This document shows positions 12,470-22,253 of a stretch of DNA of 64,000 bases, piece by piece; the first letter of the stretch is position 1; each line of letters opens with the position of its first letter. The stretch is from Corylus avellana. Its lineage: Eukaryota; Streptophyta; Magnoliopsida; Fagales; Betulaceae. Location: positions 13,132,850 to 13,196,849 of the forward strand of contig NC_081544.1 of NCBI RefSeq assembly GCF_901000735.1. The letters run 5' to 3'. The notes below the pieces were generated by a model that was not told where the DNA came from, searched no databases, and saw only the letters and a program-made list of their open reading frames with translations. Made by a program: the position numbers and the translations under genes.

Positions 12470-12871
12470 GAGGGTCGGAATTAATGGCTTAGGTTTCACT
12501 TTGGGCCATGGGGCGGCTGCATTCCCCATTCGGGCCGGATGGGGTGGCTCTATTTGCCCAGGTGGTCGAATTCACGTGTTTTCACGGGGCGGCTCTGCCA
12601 CTTACGCTTAGTGGGCCGAAACCACCCCCAATGCCGGTGGTTTCGGGCCACCCCTCAGGCTTCCATGGGGGTGGCCGGTATTCCCTGGCGCGGGGAACCG
12701 GGTGGTTTCTACCACTTTGCTTCCAAGGGGTGGCCGGTGCCACCCTCGGTGCCCAGTGCGGTGGCTCACACCTCATCTCAAAGTTAGATGGGGTGGTCTG
12801 CCACCCCATGGCGCCAAAGCAAGTGGGCCGGTTTCACCCTGTTGCTGCGGCCTCTCGCCACCCCGCCCGAC

Positions 12872-12904
<33 letters not shown>

Positions 12905-13165
12905 TTTTTTTAATTTTTTTTTAAAAAAAAAACATTTTTTTAATTAAAAAAAAAAATAAATAAAAAATTAATACATGTGCCACGTGTCGACGTCTGATTG
13001 GTCCACGTGTCCAGTTTAACGGTCAACTAACGGTCAACTAACGGATGGACTAATTTGGTCACTTATCAAAACTACAGGGACCTCCTGTGATAAAAATGAA
13101 AACCCAAGGGGGAAAAAATAAAGTTGTGAAACCCTAGGGACTAATTTAGTATTTAACCCTTTTTT
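12470..13165. repeat. GC-rich repeat with 'GGGGTGGCCG' words
   Basis: A GC-rich block (12490-12870) full of ggtggc/gccacc words is followed by poly-T and then gtccacgtgtccag, a doubled ggtcaactaac, and gtgaaaccctagggac near 13120. The composition recalls the core of the long-inverted-repeat element at 44959-52860. Only one arm could be found. The frames of up to 138 codons crossing it reflect missing AT-rich stops, not a gene. Confidence 0.5.
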
Positions 13166-13423
13166 TTATTGACCAAAGAATTGAAAAGGATTAGAAATTA
13201 GATAACATTAGCTCTTAAATCCCATAATTATCATCATGTCTAATAAAAACATAGTGGACCAATAATATTCTTTACAAATGAATCATTTCAGGATAACTTC
13301 AGTTAGAGCTCCTTTGTATTCATCTATTAAAAAATAAAAATAAAAGAGTATTTTTTGGGAAGAAAAAAAACACCTTCGTATTTTGTAAAAACCCTATTAG
13401 ATAATCTTTAGGGCCGGAAGATC

Positions 13424-14643
13424 TTCAACAGGGTCAGCCCACGGTTTGGAGCCACATCATATTCACAACATTCATTCGAGGTTTTGCTTAAACCCTCTCT
13501 ACGCCTATTCTCACCGTCTCTCTCTCTCTCTCCGTTGCTTCTGCAAGGTATCTCTCTGAATCTGATTGATTAAATTGATGTACCCTCTGCTTTGTTTTTT
13601 TTTTTATTAAGCAATAAATGGAGAGGGAAACTGTACCCTCTGCTTGTTTACGGAGAAAACAAGCAATTTCTTTCAAAAAAAGTAGATGAAAATGTTGCTT
13701 TTGCGCTGTATTTGGTTTTCAATTTGGGATGCACTGTATTGTATCTGAATCGAATCAAAGTGTTTGTACTTGTACATTGAGATTGGAGAAATGGGTACAT
13801 GGCTGATGGCCCTGTCATCATCATTTTACTGATATTGTTTGGCCATGGCCCATGCTGCTCTCCTTCTCTTTCCTCTGACAATGTATTAAAAGTGACTTTG
13901 GAACCAAAAGTCTCCAACAATATGTTTTTGGTGGGGTTGGTTGCTGCTATTTATTTCTGTAAAGTTGGTGATTTTGTATTAAAAGTAATTTATGTTTGTG
14001 CAAAGACAAGCAACTGAAATGGGTGGAGATAAATACTGGTGGTTGTTCTTTTATCTATTGTTCAGCTGCACTGAAAGTGGGGTAGCTTTTTTTTTTTTTT
14101 TAAAAAAAAAAAAACAATCTGGGTAGGGTCCTGAATCCTTTGTGGAATAGCGAGAATTACCATCACTTGGAAGTTGGAATGTGATAGGATTTTGGAATCT
14201 TTCCCAATCTTCCTCTGATTTCCCTTATGCTTGATCGCCATGTTTATTTCCTTCTATATATAATTTGCTTGCATGTTAGGCTTTGCTTGATTGTTACACC
14301 TTTTCAATTTCCATATTAAGCTTGATTTGCTCCTATAAATAAGCTGTAGATGCCGTATGGCGGGTCATCAAAGAATAACACTCTTTGCTTCAGCAATATT
14401 TGGAGGCCCAATCCCTAGAAGAGATCACCCCTTTTTCTCTCTCTAATTTTTCTATTGATTTTCTGATTTGAATCCTATTAGAATTAAAACATAGAGTGGC
14501 CCATTAAGAATTGGAAGAGGAAGTTGGAATCTCTGTGGACTAGCTAATTACTGTTGTGCTTATCAAGATGGCTTGGGCAGCCACAACTTACAGCTGTCAT
14601 GTCACAAAGGAACTCTAGAATTCATGGAAGTAGACCTAAAGCT
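13424..14643. repeat. 1.2-kb duplicated unit, copy 2
   Basis: Second copy of 9369-10568. Upstream it continues through ggaagatcttcaacaggg, joining the sequence that in copy 1 is split by element A, so it preserves the unoccupied insertion site. It carries the same leader-like CT-rich block with a possible splice donor at 13546-13548. It might be the 5' leader and first intron of a gene further downstream, possibly the L23 gene at 17692; that link is speculation. Confidence 0.85.
14182..14480. repeat. Short solo LTR (copy 2)
   Basis: Same insertion as 10106-10405. It is flanked by GAATG on the left and GAATT on the right, one change in the right target copy. Confidence 0.7.
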
Positions 14644-14773
14644 GAGGAAGCTCTGTTCCAACCAATTATGGGCTATGTCAGGAGAAGACGTCTATTTTGA
14701 ATAAAACTTCCGATTCTTATAGGAGCAAAAATATTTGTGAAATGTGGCCAATTCCCATGCAACTATTGACTAA

Positions 14774-16787
14774 GAGCATTAGCAGTAGATATTTTAATCC
14801 CGTTCCCTTTCCTAAATGCATGAAAAACTCTTTAAAACTCACATGTAGAAGACTCAATTGCTGTTCTCTAAACTAAGGGAAAGCCAATTGAAGCTAAAGT
14901 GCTACCTAAGATCCCTTATCATATATTTTAATAAAAAAAAGTTCTCTCCTCTCGCCTCTCTTTATACACCCTCAGAGAGACGATACGAGAGAAAGCGAGA
15001 ATCAGAGAGGATTGAGAGAAAGGAAGTCTACAAGATAGTTGGGGAAATCGCGCTAGGTCGCTTTGTGGGAGCTAGGGGCGGTGTGGGTCATGCTTGCTGC
15101 ACCCACTTGAGAGCAGCTCACAACCAACTCCAACAAGAATCGATCCAGCCGGGCGGCACGATTCCATCGAGAATCGATCCAGTAGCTGACAACCACTAGC
15201 ATCAACTGGGTTTTATGCATGTTTGAGTTTTGATTTATGTATGCGTTTCTTTGGCAAGAGCGGTCCCTAATCGGTGGCAGGAGTGATCTATGTGTATGAG
15301 TTTGATATGGGTGGAGAACTTAGGTCCGATTAGGGCCGTAAATAAACAAAGTTGTTCGCGAACATTCCGGCTTGTCTTTGATAAGCTTAGCTCGGTATCG
15401 GTTCATTTTATTAAATAAACAGAGCTTGAATGAAAATTTAGGCTCGTTTGCTAAAGCTGAGCCTGAAGCGTCTGAGGAAGAAGATTTGGTATTAAGGCCC
15501 CGTTTACTTCGACGTAAAATGGTTTTCTTTGTAAAATATTTTCAGGAAAGTCATTTTCCCTGAAAATATTTTCCATCGAAAACATTTTACTGCGTTTACC
15601 TTGCATACGGAAAATAAATTTTTTTTTTAATATCTTTTTTTATATATATTTTTTCCAATAAGGTCCCTGTACGGGACTTGTTCGAGACCCCACAGGGACC
15701 TGCCCAGGACCCCGCCGGAACTTAACCGGGACTTGTCCGGGACCTACCCAGGACTTGACCGGGACCCACCCGGGACCCCGCCGAGACCCGCCTAGGACTT
15801 GACCTAGACCAGCCCGGGACTTGCTTAAGACCCCACCGAGACCCACCCAGGACTTGACCGGGACTTGACCGGGACCTGACTGGGACCCCTCTCGGACTTG
15901 ACCAGGACTTGCCCGGGACCCTCTCGGGACTTACCCGGGACCCCGCCCAGACTTGACCGGAACCCGTCCGGGACCCGCCCAGGACTTGCTCGAGACCTGC
16001 CTGGGACTTGACCGGGAGTCGCCCGGGACCCGACCTGGCAAGTCTCGGGCCAGTCTTGGGCAGGTCCGGTCAAGTCTTGGGAGGGTCCTGGCGGGGTCCC
16101 AGGCAAGTCTTGGGCGGGTCCCAGTCAAGTCCTGGGCGGGTCCCGGGCAGGTCCTGGGAGGGTCCAGGTCAGGTTCCGAGCGGGTCTCAAGCAAGTCCCG
16201 ATTAGGTCCTGGGTGGGTCCCGGGCAGGTCATGAACGGGTCCCGGTCAAGTCCTAGACAGGTCTCGGGAGGGTTCCGGTCAGGTCCTGGGCAAGTCCCGG
16301 GCGAGTCCCAGTCAAGTCCCGGGAGGGTCCCGATCAAGTCTTGGGCGAGTCCCAGTTAGGTCCCCAGCAGGTCCCGGTCAAGTCCAGGCGAGGTTCTTGG
16401 ACTGGTCTTGGCAAGGTCTATCGATTTAAGAATGAGATGCTCATAGTCGGAAAATGGTTTACGGTTTTTAAAACCGTAAACCATTTTCCAAAAATTAAAG
16501 AAGAATTTTCGGTCAAAAGGAAAATATTTTCCGTTGACCACTATTTTACGTCGAAGTAAACACCGTAAAATAAGGAAATCATTTTCTAGAAACCATTTTA
16601 CGTTGAAGTAAACGGAGCCTAAATAAAACACCGGTTGGTTTGCAGAAGACGGAGATAACAAGAGAGAGAGATTGAAAGACCCTTTAAATGAAGCTATTGT
16701 AAAGTGTATTTGAATAAAAAAGTAAAAAGTAGCTTAGTTCCTTAAATTTATGAAAAGTGTAAGGGAAACTAATAGGAGTGCTCTAAA
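14774..16787. mobile_element. MITE-like element with 'GAGCAYTAG' ends
   Basis: Left end taagagcattagcagtag; the right end is its approximate complement, ggagtgctcta. Related ends border 19111-19496 and begin at 40793. Inside lie a CT/GA-rich block (14940-15030), a fragment resembling one end of the hAT derivatives (gggccgtaaataaac, 15333) and the Tourist-like insertion at 15496. No coding capacity was recognised. Confidence 0.5.
15496..16619. mobile_element. Tourist-like element with 11-bp-repeat palindrome
   Basis: The inverted ends are GGCCCCGTTTACTTCGACG and, on the opposite strand, GGCTCCGTTTACTTCAACG. TAA flanks both sides (15493-15495, 16620-16622), the target pattern of PIF/Harbinger. 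Behind each end comes about 110-190 bp of imperfect inverted repeat (accattttacg words). The core, 15660-16420, is GC-rich tandem repeat of period 11 (consensus GGGACYTGMCC on the left). It switches to the complementary strand near 16035, giving one giant hairpin. No transposase is present. The long open frames here are produced by the repeat. Confidence 0.82.
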
Positions 16788-16965
16788 TAGTTTATGATTT
16801 GTTCCAATAAACTCGTTTGCACTTTTTTAAGAGCTAGTTACTCTGAGTTTGCTAGTTGTCTGTTTCTGCAGCAATTAGCTGCACGTTTTTTCTGTTGGTT
16901 TCTTTTACTGTTTTAGCCTATGTACACTTCGCTATCTCTTCCGGTGGATAATAAATCTCATTCAT

Positions 16966-17033
<68 letters not shown>

Positions 17034-17691
17034 CTTGAGCTTTAGGAGATACATTTTTTTGAGTGAGATTGGAGTCTTTGAACTTTAGTTGGTCTTAATG
17101 GAATTTTTTTCTCTCATCTATCTTTAAAATTATTATCTTTGATCTTTCAAATTCTGAAAATCATGGATATCTTTTCTCAAGTGAGACCTTCTTTAGCCTG
17201 TTGAAAAGAGTTCAGCTTCTCTAAAATATTTTGATGATCTCTAAATCCATGTAGAAGAAATTGGTAAATATTTGAAGTTCAATACAAACTTCACCTTTCA
17301 GTTGCCAAGTTTAATCAGCTATTGAGTGGCTATAAATTTCTTTACCATAAAAAATGTGAGACTACATCATCAAAGTGGAGTTTGTTCAGCCCTCGGTGCA
17401 TTAAGGAAGTCAATTTGAACTTCTAAAATTACTATTTGTGATCTTCAATTGCTGACTTCATTCACAAAATGGGAATTCATTAGTGCTCTCTATATCCTAA
17501 ACCTATTGAATAAGATATTCCAAAAGATTATTGTGCCAGATGATAGTAATGAGTCATACCTTCATTACTCAACAGTCAGTAGAGCTTTGTTATTGTAATT
17601 GGGATAGATTGGTAAGCATCTTCTACCATCCCATCGTCTAACAAAAGAAACTCTGTTGTCTGCAGAGGCTAGATTATCAGAAAAAAAAAAG
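16788..17691. other. No gene recognised; CT/AT microsatellite
   Basis: A (CT)n followed by (AT)n tract covers 16971-17033. The rest is AT-rich single-copy-looking sequence. If the L23 gene has further 5' exons they might lie here; a plausible splice acceptor ttgtctgcag ends at 17665. Confidence 0.5.
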
Positions 17692-18696
17692 ATGGAGAAG
17701 GTTATTCATTTCCCAAATCACCCTATTGAGTTTCTCATGCCACCTTCTTCGAACAATGGCAGAGATATTACAATCAAAACCATCCCTTCTGCATCAAAGG
17801 TACTTTACAAGGCATTCTTCTGTCACCTTCATTGTTCAAATTCTGTCTCTAATTATTCTCAGTTATCCTTTTTTTTTTTTTTTGGATGAATAAGTATATT
17901 TCATTCAACACTAGAAACAAACCAAACACCAGCTAAAACAGCTTACACGCCTACAAACAAGCAGAAACAGAAACACCAACCAGAAAACTGCAGATATAGT
18001 GCAGCAACAGAGAATTAAACCAGCAAATCTGCAGTAATGTTCCAACTTTGACAAAGGAGATCATTTTCCCTATTCTTCTGAAAACTACCCCTCCCCAAAA
18101 TCTTGGAACGCACTTCCCAAAAAATCACCTTCAAGAGCTGCTCCTTTGTTTTGGGGTGACCATCATAACTAACCACAAGACAAAAGCCTGTTTGGGTATA
18201 GCATCTGGAAACCATACCAGCTGCCACCAGTCAACCACTTGATTCTTTTTCCTAAGAAATTCCCCAGTATCAGAGCTCACATAAAATCCCGTCTTAGAAG
18301 CAGACCAGATAGGCTTATCACAATCACCTATTTTGACCTCCGGAAGTTATCCATTTTTATTGTCTAACCTGATTTTGTTTATGCTACTTATCACCCAAAA
18401 AAAAAAAAAAACTGATCGTTTATGCTCCTAATGGACAGCCCGAGATAAAAAAATTTCTAGAATCAGTATATTCTTACGAAGTTGAAAAGGTAAGGACACT
18501 AAATATGAAAGGAAAGAAGAAGATGAGAGGGGGCCGCTTGATTGCAAAACCAGATTACAAGAAGGCTTATGTAACTCTAAAGAGTCCTGTATCATTCTCT
18601 CCAGACTTAAATCCTATCCGTTTAGTTGAAGAAGAGAGGAAGAGAATAAATAAGAATCAAAATCAAGCACCATCATGGAGTGAGAAATCTCACTAG
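17692..18696 (+). CDS. Mitochondrial large-subunit ribosomal protein uL23-like
   Basis: Two exons, 17692-17799 and 18439-18696, join in frame with a GT donor (gcatcaaag|gt) and an AG acceptor (atggacag|cc) to give 121 residues. The signature is that of plant mitochondrial uL23: FLMPPSSNN, DITIKTIPSASK, then IKKFLESVYSYEVEKVRTLNMKGKK in pieces, then RGGRLIAKPDYKKAYVTLK and SPDLNPIRLVEEER. The protein binds 23S rRNA near the peptide exit of the mitoribosome. The intron holds an inverted LINE-like tail (17871-18350). The N-terminus is uncertain. Plant homologues start a few residues earlier with a basic MGSRLGRR-like stretch; here the in-frame upstream codons read ARLSEKKK without an ATG, so the true start may be in an upstream exon. 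The C-terminus is slightly short. It could be a young pseudogene. Confidence 0.62.
17871..18360 (-). mobile_element. LINE-like 3' fragment inside the uL23 intron
   Basis: It begins with a run of T followed by ggatgaataagtatatttc, which on the minus strand is the typical 3' end and poly-A tail of plant L1 elements. The adjoining ~450 bp has a weak open frame on the minus strand (18015-18227). The 5' end is not defined. Confidence 0.45.
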
Positions 18697-19110
18697 CTTC
18701 ACAGCAAGAAAGTTATGAGCTGGTTTTTATTCTTAAAGATATAGAGGCAGCACTGGCATTCAGGCTGATCCAGACACGGGTGTCAAAGTTTTCATACTGT
18801 AGAATATGGCTTAAGAGGCAGTTAGGCTCTTTGGAAAGATTTTCCTCTGTTTTGTAGTTTAGATATCTCTTTTCACTAGGAATTGGAAAGGATAAATGCC
18901 CATCATCTCTGTTTGATTACAAGTGCTGAAGACAGCAAGATTATTGGCTTATTGCTTTGGTCATTTGTGATTTTGAGGAAGATTTTCTTATGGTTTTTAG
19001 TTGTCTATGAGTTAGAAAGTAACTAAATGTTATTTCTGTTTGATTACTGATATGGAAGAGAAGGAGGTCATTGATTTCGCCAATTGTGATGTTTCTTGGC
19101 CGTTTTGTTT

Positions 19111-19496
19111 GGAGCACTAGCAACATATACCTAACAATTTTTTTTTTTTAAAAAAAAAAAATTTAGGAAATGAAATTACTTTTTGCTTCCCTATTTAAAT
19201 ATATTCCACAATAGATTCCCTTATCTTTCCTTATATCAATTAATACTCTTTTTTTACTCTTACTTTAATTTTTTTTTATTCTTTACTCTTACTTTATAAT
19301 GTGAGAGGAAAGAAGAGAGTGAGTACGGTTTTTTTAGAATTATAATAAGCCATTGGGTAGCACTGTAGCTATCCAATAGTTTAAGAAAACTATAGGGTGT
19401 TTGTTGCAGGTGTGTATTTGCAGTTTTTTTTAAAATAAATTTCTTATATATAAAGATGGGAACAAGTTATATGGTGTCTATTGCTAATGCTCTTAC
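19111..19496. mobile_element. MITE with 'GAGCAYTAGCAAYA' ends
   Basis: Left end gagcactagcaacata; the right end is complementary, tattgctaatgctctt. AT-rich, about 390 bp, no coding capacity. Internal words (attactttttgcttccct) also occur in the related sequence from 40793. Confidence 0.6.
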
Positions 19497-19827
19497 ACTT
19501 CAAATTTGAGGATGAAATGTCACAAACTTTTTATCAAGTTTTTCATTTGTAATATGATTAATTTGTGTTTTTAGGTGTTGTTTATCACTTCTTCAAATTT
19601 CTAGGTTATAGATATGCAATTGGATAATAATATTGTTGTCCACGAGTTAATTGTTTGTCTTGCACAAAATCAAGCATCATGTTGCATGCCCGGAACCGTG
19701 CATTACAAATATAAATATAGGCCATTTCCCTTCGAATTTAATGATGATATCTTAGAGAATTTGAGGTCGTGTAATGCAAACATAAAATTTAAGTTATGTG
19801 ATAGATATTTACTAAAAGCTATACTAA
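19497..19827. other. AT-rich flank of the LINE, no gene recognised
   Basis: A 73-codon frame (19614-19835) covers most of it but resembles nothing I know and runs into the LINE target duplication. Confidence 0.4.
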
Positions 19828-19989
19828 GATGGTAGTTAAAAACAATTCTGAAATGAGAATATTGAAAACCTCTCACTAGGGTTTCTCTCTATGTTTCCGT
19901 GAACTAGATGAGCAATTGCTAGGGGTGAGGGACTGTCTCCAACCAGAATCGGGAGTGGAGCGAACAACAGATCGCAAGGTTAAGAGCAA

Positions 19990-22253
19990 TAGCAGAAGAG
20001 GATGAGTACGTGGGTGATAGATCATCTTGGACCGAAGGGGAACATGAGGGGATCACTATAACAGAAGATGATGTTGAAGAAGTTCGAGCAAAGGGGGTCA
20101 ACTGTCTGGTGGGCAAGATCTGGACCAAAAAGAAGATCAATAAGGAAGCCTTCAAAGCAGTAATGGCTCGGGTTTGGCATGCGGAGGGGTGCGTGGAGTT
20201 TAGAGAAATTCAAGATAATCTGTGGATTTTTTAGTTTGAGGATGTTGATGTCAAACAGAGAGTGATGGCAGGATGACCTTGGTTGTTTGATCGCCAAATT
20301 CTGGTGGTGAATGACTTTGATGGTCACGTCCTGCCCTCTAAAATGGACTTTACCCATTAATTATTTTGGATCCAAGTACATGATATGCCCCTTCTATATA
20401 TGTCTAGATCTGTGGGAACTAAAATAGGAGTCTTTGGGGATCCTTGTTGATGTGGATGTGGCTGATGAAGGTACTGGATGGGGGAGGAGTCTGCGGCTCC
20501 GGGTTACAATCGATCTCACACGGCCATTGGAACGTGGAAGAACATTGATGTTGGCTGGGAAAGCAGTATGGGTGAATTTTAAGTATGAACAACTCCCGAT
20601 GTTTTGTTTCCATTGTGGACGTATTATCCATGGAACAAAGGGATGTTTAGCAAACCAGACTCAGAAGGTGAACATGGTTGGTGGTGGAAAACAGTGGGGT
20701 GTGGGGTTACGGGCGGAGGAATCGCGGAAGAGAGCTGGGGAAAGTTATCCAAAAAGCGGACCAGACAGATGGACACCGGAGGCGCATCTTGATCAGTCGT
20801 CGTTTGAAGAACATCAGAGTAACCATGAATCTGGAATGGCAAGTAACAGTAATTCAGGAAACCCTAGCAAAGTTAGCCATCCCCATAAGGAAAGAAGTAG
20901 AGTTGCAGACGTTATGGATAGGGGTGGGCACGGGTCGGTTCGGGCAGGTTTTGGCCTTTTCGGCCACCCGACCCCAGCCTATCGGATTTGAAAAACCCAA
21001 CCCGTTACCCGAATTCAAACCACCAAATCCTCTGGGTTTCAGGTAGGGCGGGGCGGGGCGGGTAAGAATCCAAAGCTTCAAAATTTTCTCTTCCATGCTC
21101 CCAAGATTTTTCTCAGCAAGCAAACAGATTTTAGAGAGAGAGAGAGAATAGATTTACTTGCAGTGGGAGGAGTAGGATCGAAGAGCTTTGCACTTTGAGA
21201 ATTTGTTGAGCTTTGCATGTTGTCGTTGAGAACTCCGACGAGATTGTTCTCGTTTTCTGCTTTGTTGTTGTTTGGGCTTTTGCTTTCTTTGATTTCATTG
21301 TAGTTTTGTAGGGAAGAAGAAAATTAGAGGGAAAGAAGGATAAGTAGAGAAGAAAATCATAGGGAAAGAAGGAGAAGAAGAGAAGAAAATCAGAGGAGCG
21401 GCTGCTGCAGTGCTGCGTGAGATGAGAGAAAAGAGGGAGAGGGTGGGAGATATTTTGGGATTTTAGGGTTAGTTTACTAATGGGCAGGTTGGGTCGGTGC
21501 GGGTCAGGTCTGTACCTAGGGATTTTAAAAACTATAACCCGAAAGCCGACCCGCCCCAAGCGGGTAACCCAAAACTCAACCCATACCCGCATTTTTATTA
21601 CAGGAAATGGGCGGATCGGGGCGGGTATTTGCCCACCCCTAGTTACGGACCCTGAGAAGATTCCTACCCCAAATTTGTACCAGAATCCTAAGAGCTTTAA
21701 AGAGAAAGGCTAAATGTGGCATAAGCAAGGGACCACAACTAATAATATTCCTTAAAAAAGGGGAAGTAACGGTTATGAAACACAGAAAGAGAGGGAAGGT
21801 AGTGAATGCCCTAAAAAAAGAATGGTTCAAAAAAGAAATGACGTGGCAAAAATGGGTGAAGGTAGCTTTGGAGGCCTAAACCTTAGGGGCACGGTGACCA
21901 GGAAAAATAAAGGCCCAGGCGATAAGAGTGTTTTGTCTTATGTGACCGGTCAACTCAGGAAGGCAAGGGTGGAAGGGCAAGAAAGCGGGATGTGCTGGGT
22001 TGAAACTTCAAGCTCGAAAAGAAAGTGAGACAGCCCCCTGGTGGAGGAAAGTCTTACGACCATGGCTGTAACTTCACCTGGGAGTAGTTTGCGAGTGTGG
22101 AAGCGGAAGGCCAGGGATAGCCTGAGTCCCGTAGTTAAACCAACGGAGGGAGGGGAAATGGAGGGATTTAGCGGACAGGAGGTTGGGGAGAAGGCCCCAT
22201 TCAACATGGAATTGGCGGATCGCAGCCCCACCAAATCCAATGATTCTAATTAG
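19990..22253 (+). pseudogene. LINE ORF1 (DUF4283/CCHC type), interrupted
   Basis: The first part (to 20234, then shifting frame to 20434-20918) has the DUF4283-like N-terminal region (GVNCLVGKIWTKKKINKEAF, ARVWHAEGCVEF). A CCHC knuckle CFHCGRIIHGTKGC follows at 20605-20650. A hAT derivative splits the gene at 20919-21641. The frame resumes afterwards with a low-complexity C-terminus (RVWKRKARDSLSPVV) and stops at 22253, just before ORF2. It encodes the element's RNA-binding protein. At least three stops or frameshifts precede the knuckle. Confidence 0.8.
20919..21641. mobile_element. Short hAT derivative, CGGGT-rich ends
   Basis: 723 bp with inverted ends TAGGGGTGGGCACGGGTC and (complement) TAGGGGTGGGCAAATACCC. 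The 8-bp target copies are GTTATGGA (20911-20918) and GTTACGGA (21642-21649), one mismatch. Subterminal regions are dense in cgggt/acccg words in both orientations. No transposase. It sits in ORF1 of the LINE. Confidence 0.85.

Noticed and set aside
12508..12924. 138-codon frame in the GC-rich block
   Set aside because: Composition-driven open frame ending in poly-Phe from a T-run; no domain, and the block is a repeat.
9745..14017. A 72-codon frame (MADGPVIIILLILFG...) present in both duplicate copies
   Set aside because: The copies are almost identical DNA, so conservation of the frame carries no selection signal; it lacks homology that I recognise and sits in intron-like sequence.
15640..16340. 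Several overlapping 60-100 codon frames on both strands of the GC-rich palindrome
   Set aside because: They arise because an 11-bp repeat with no stop words reads open in several frames; residues are just the repeat translated.
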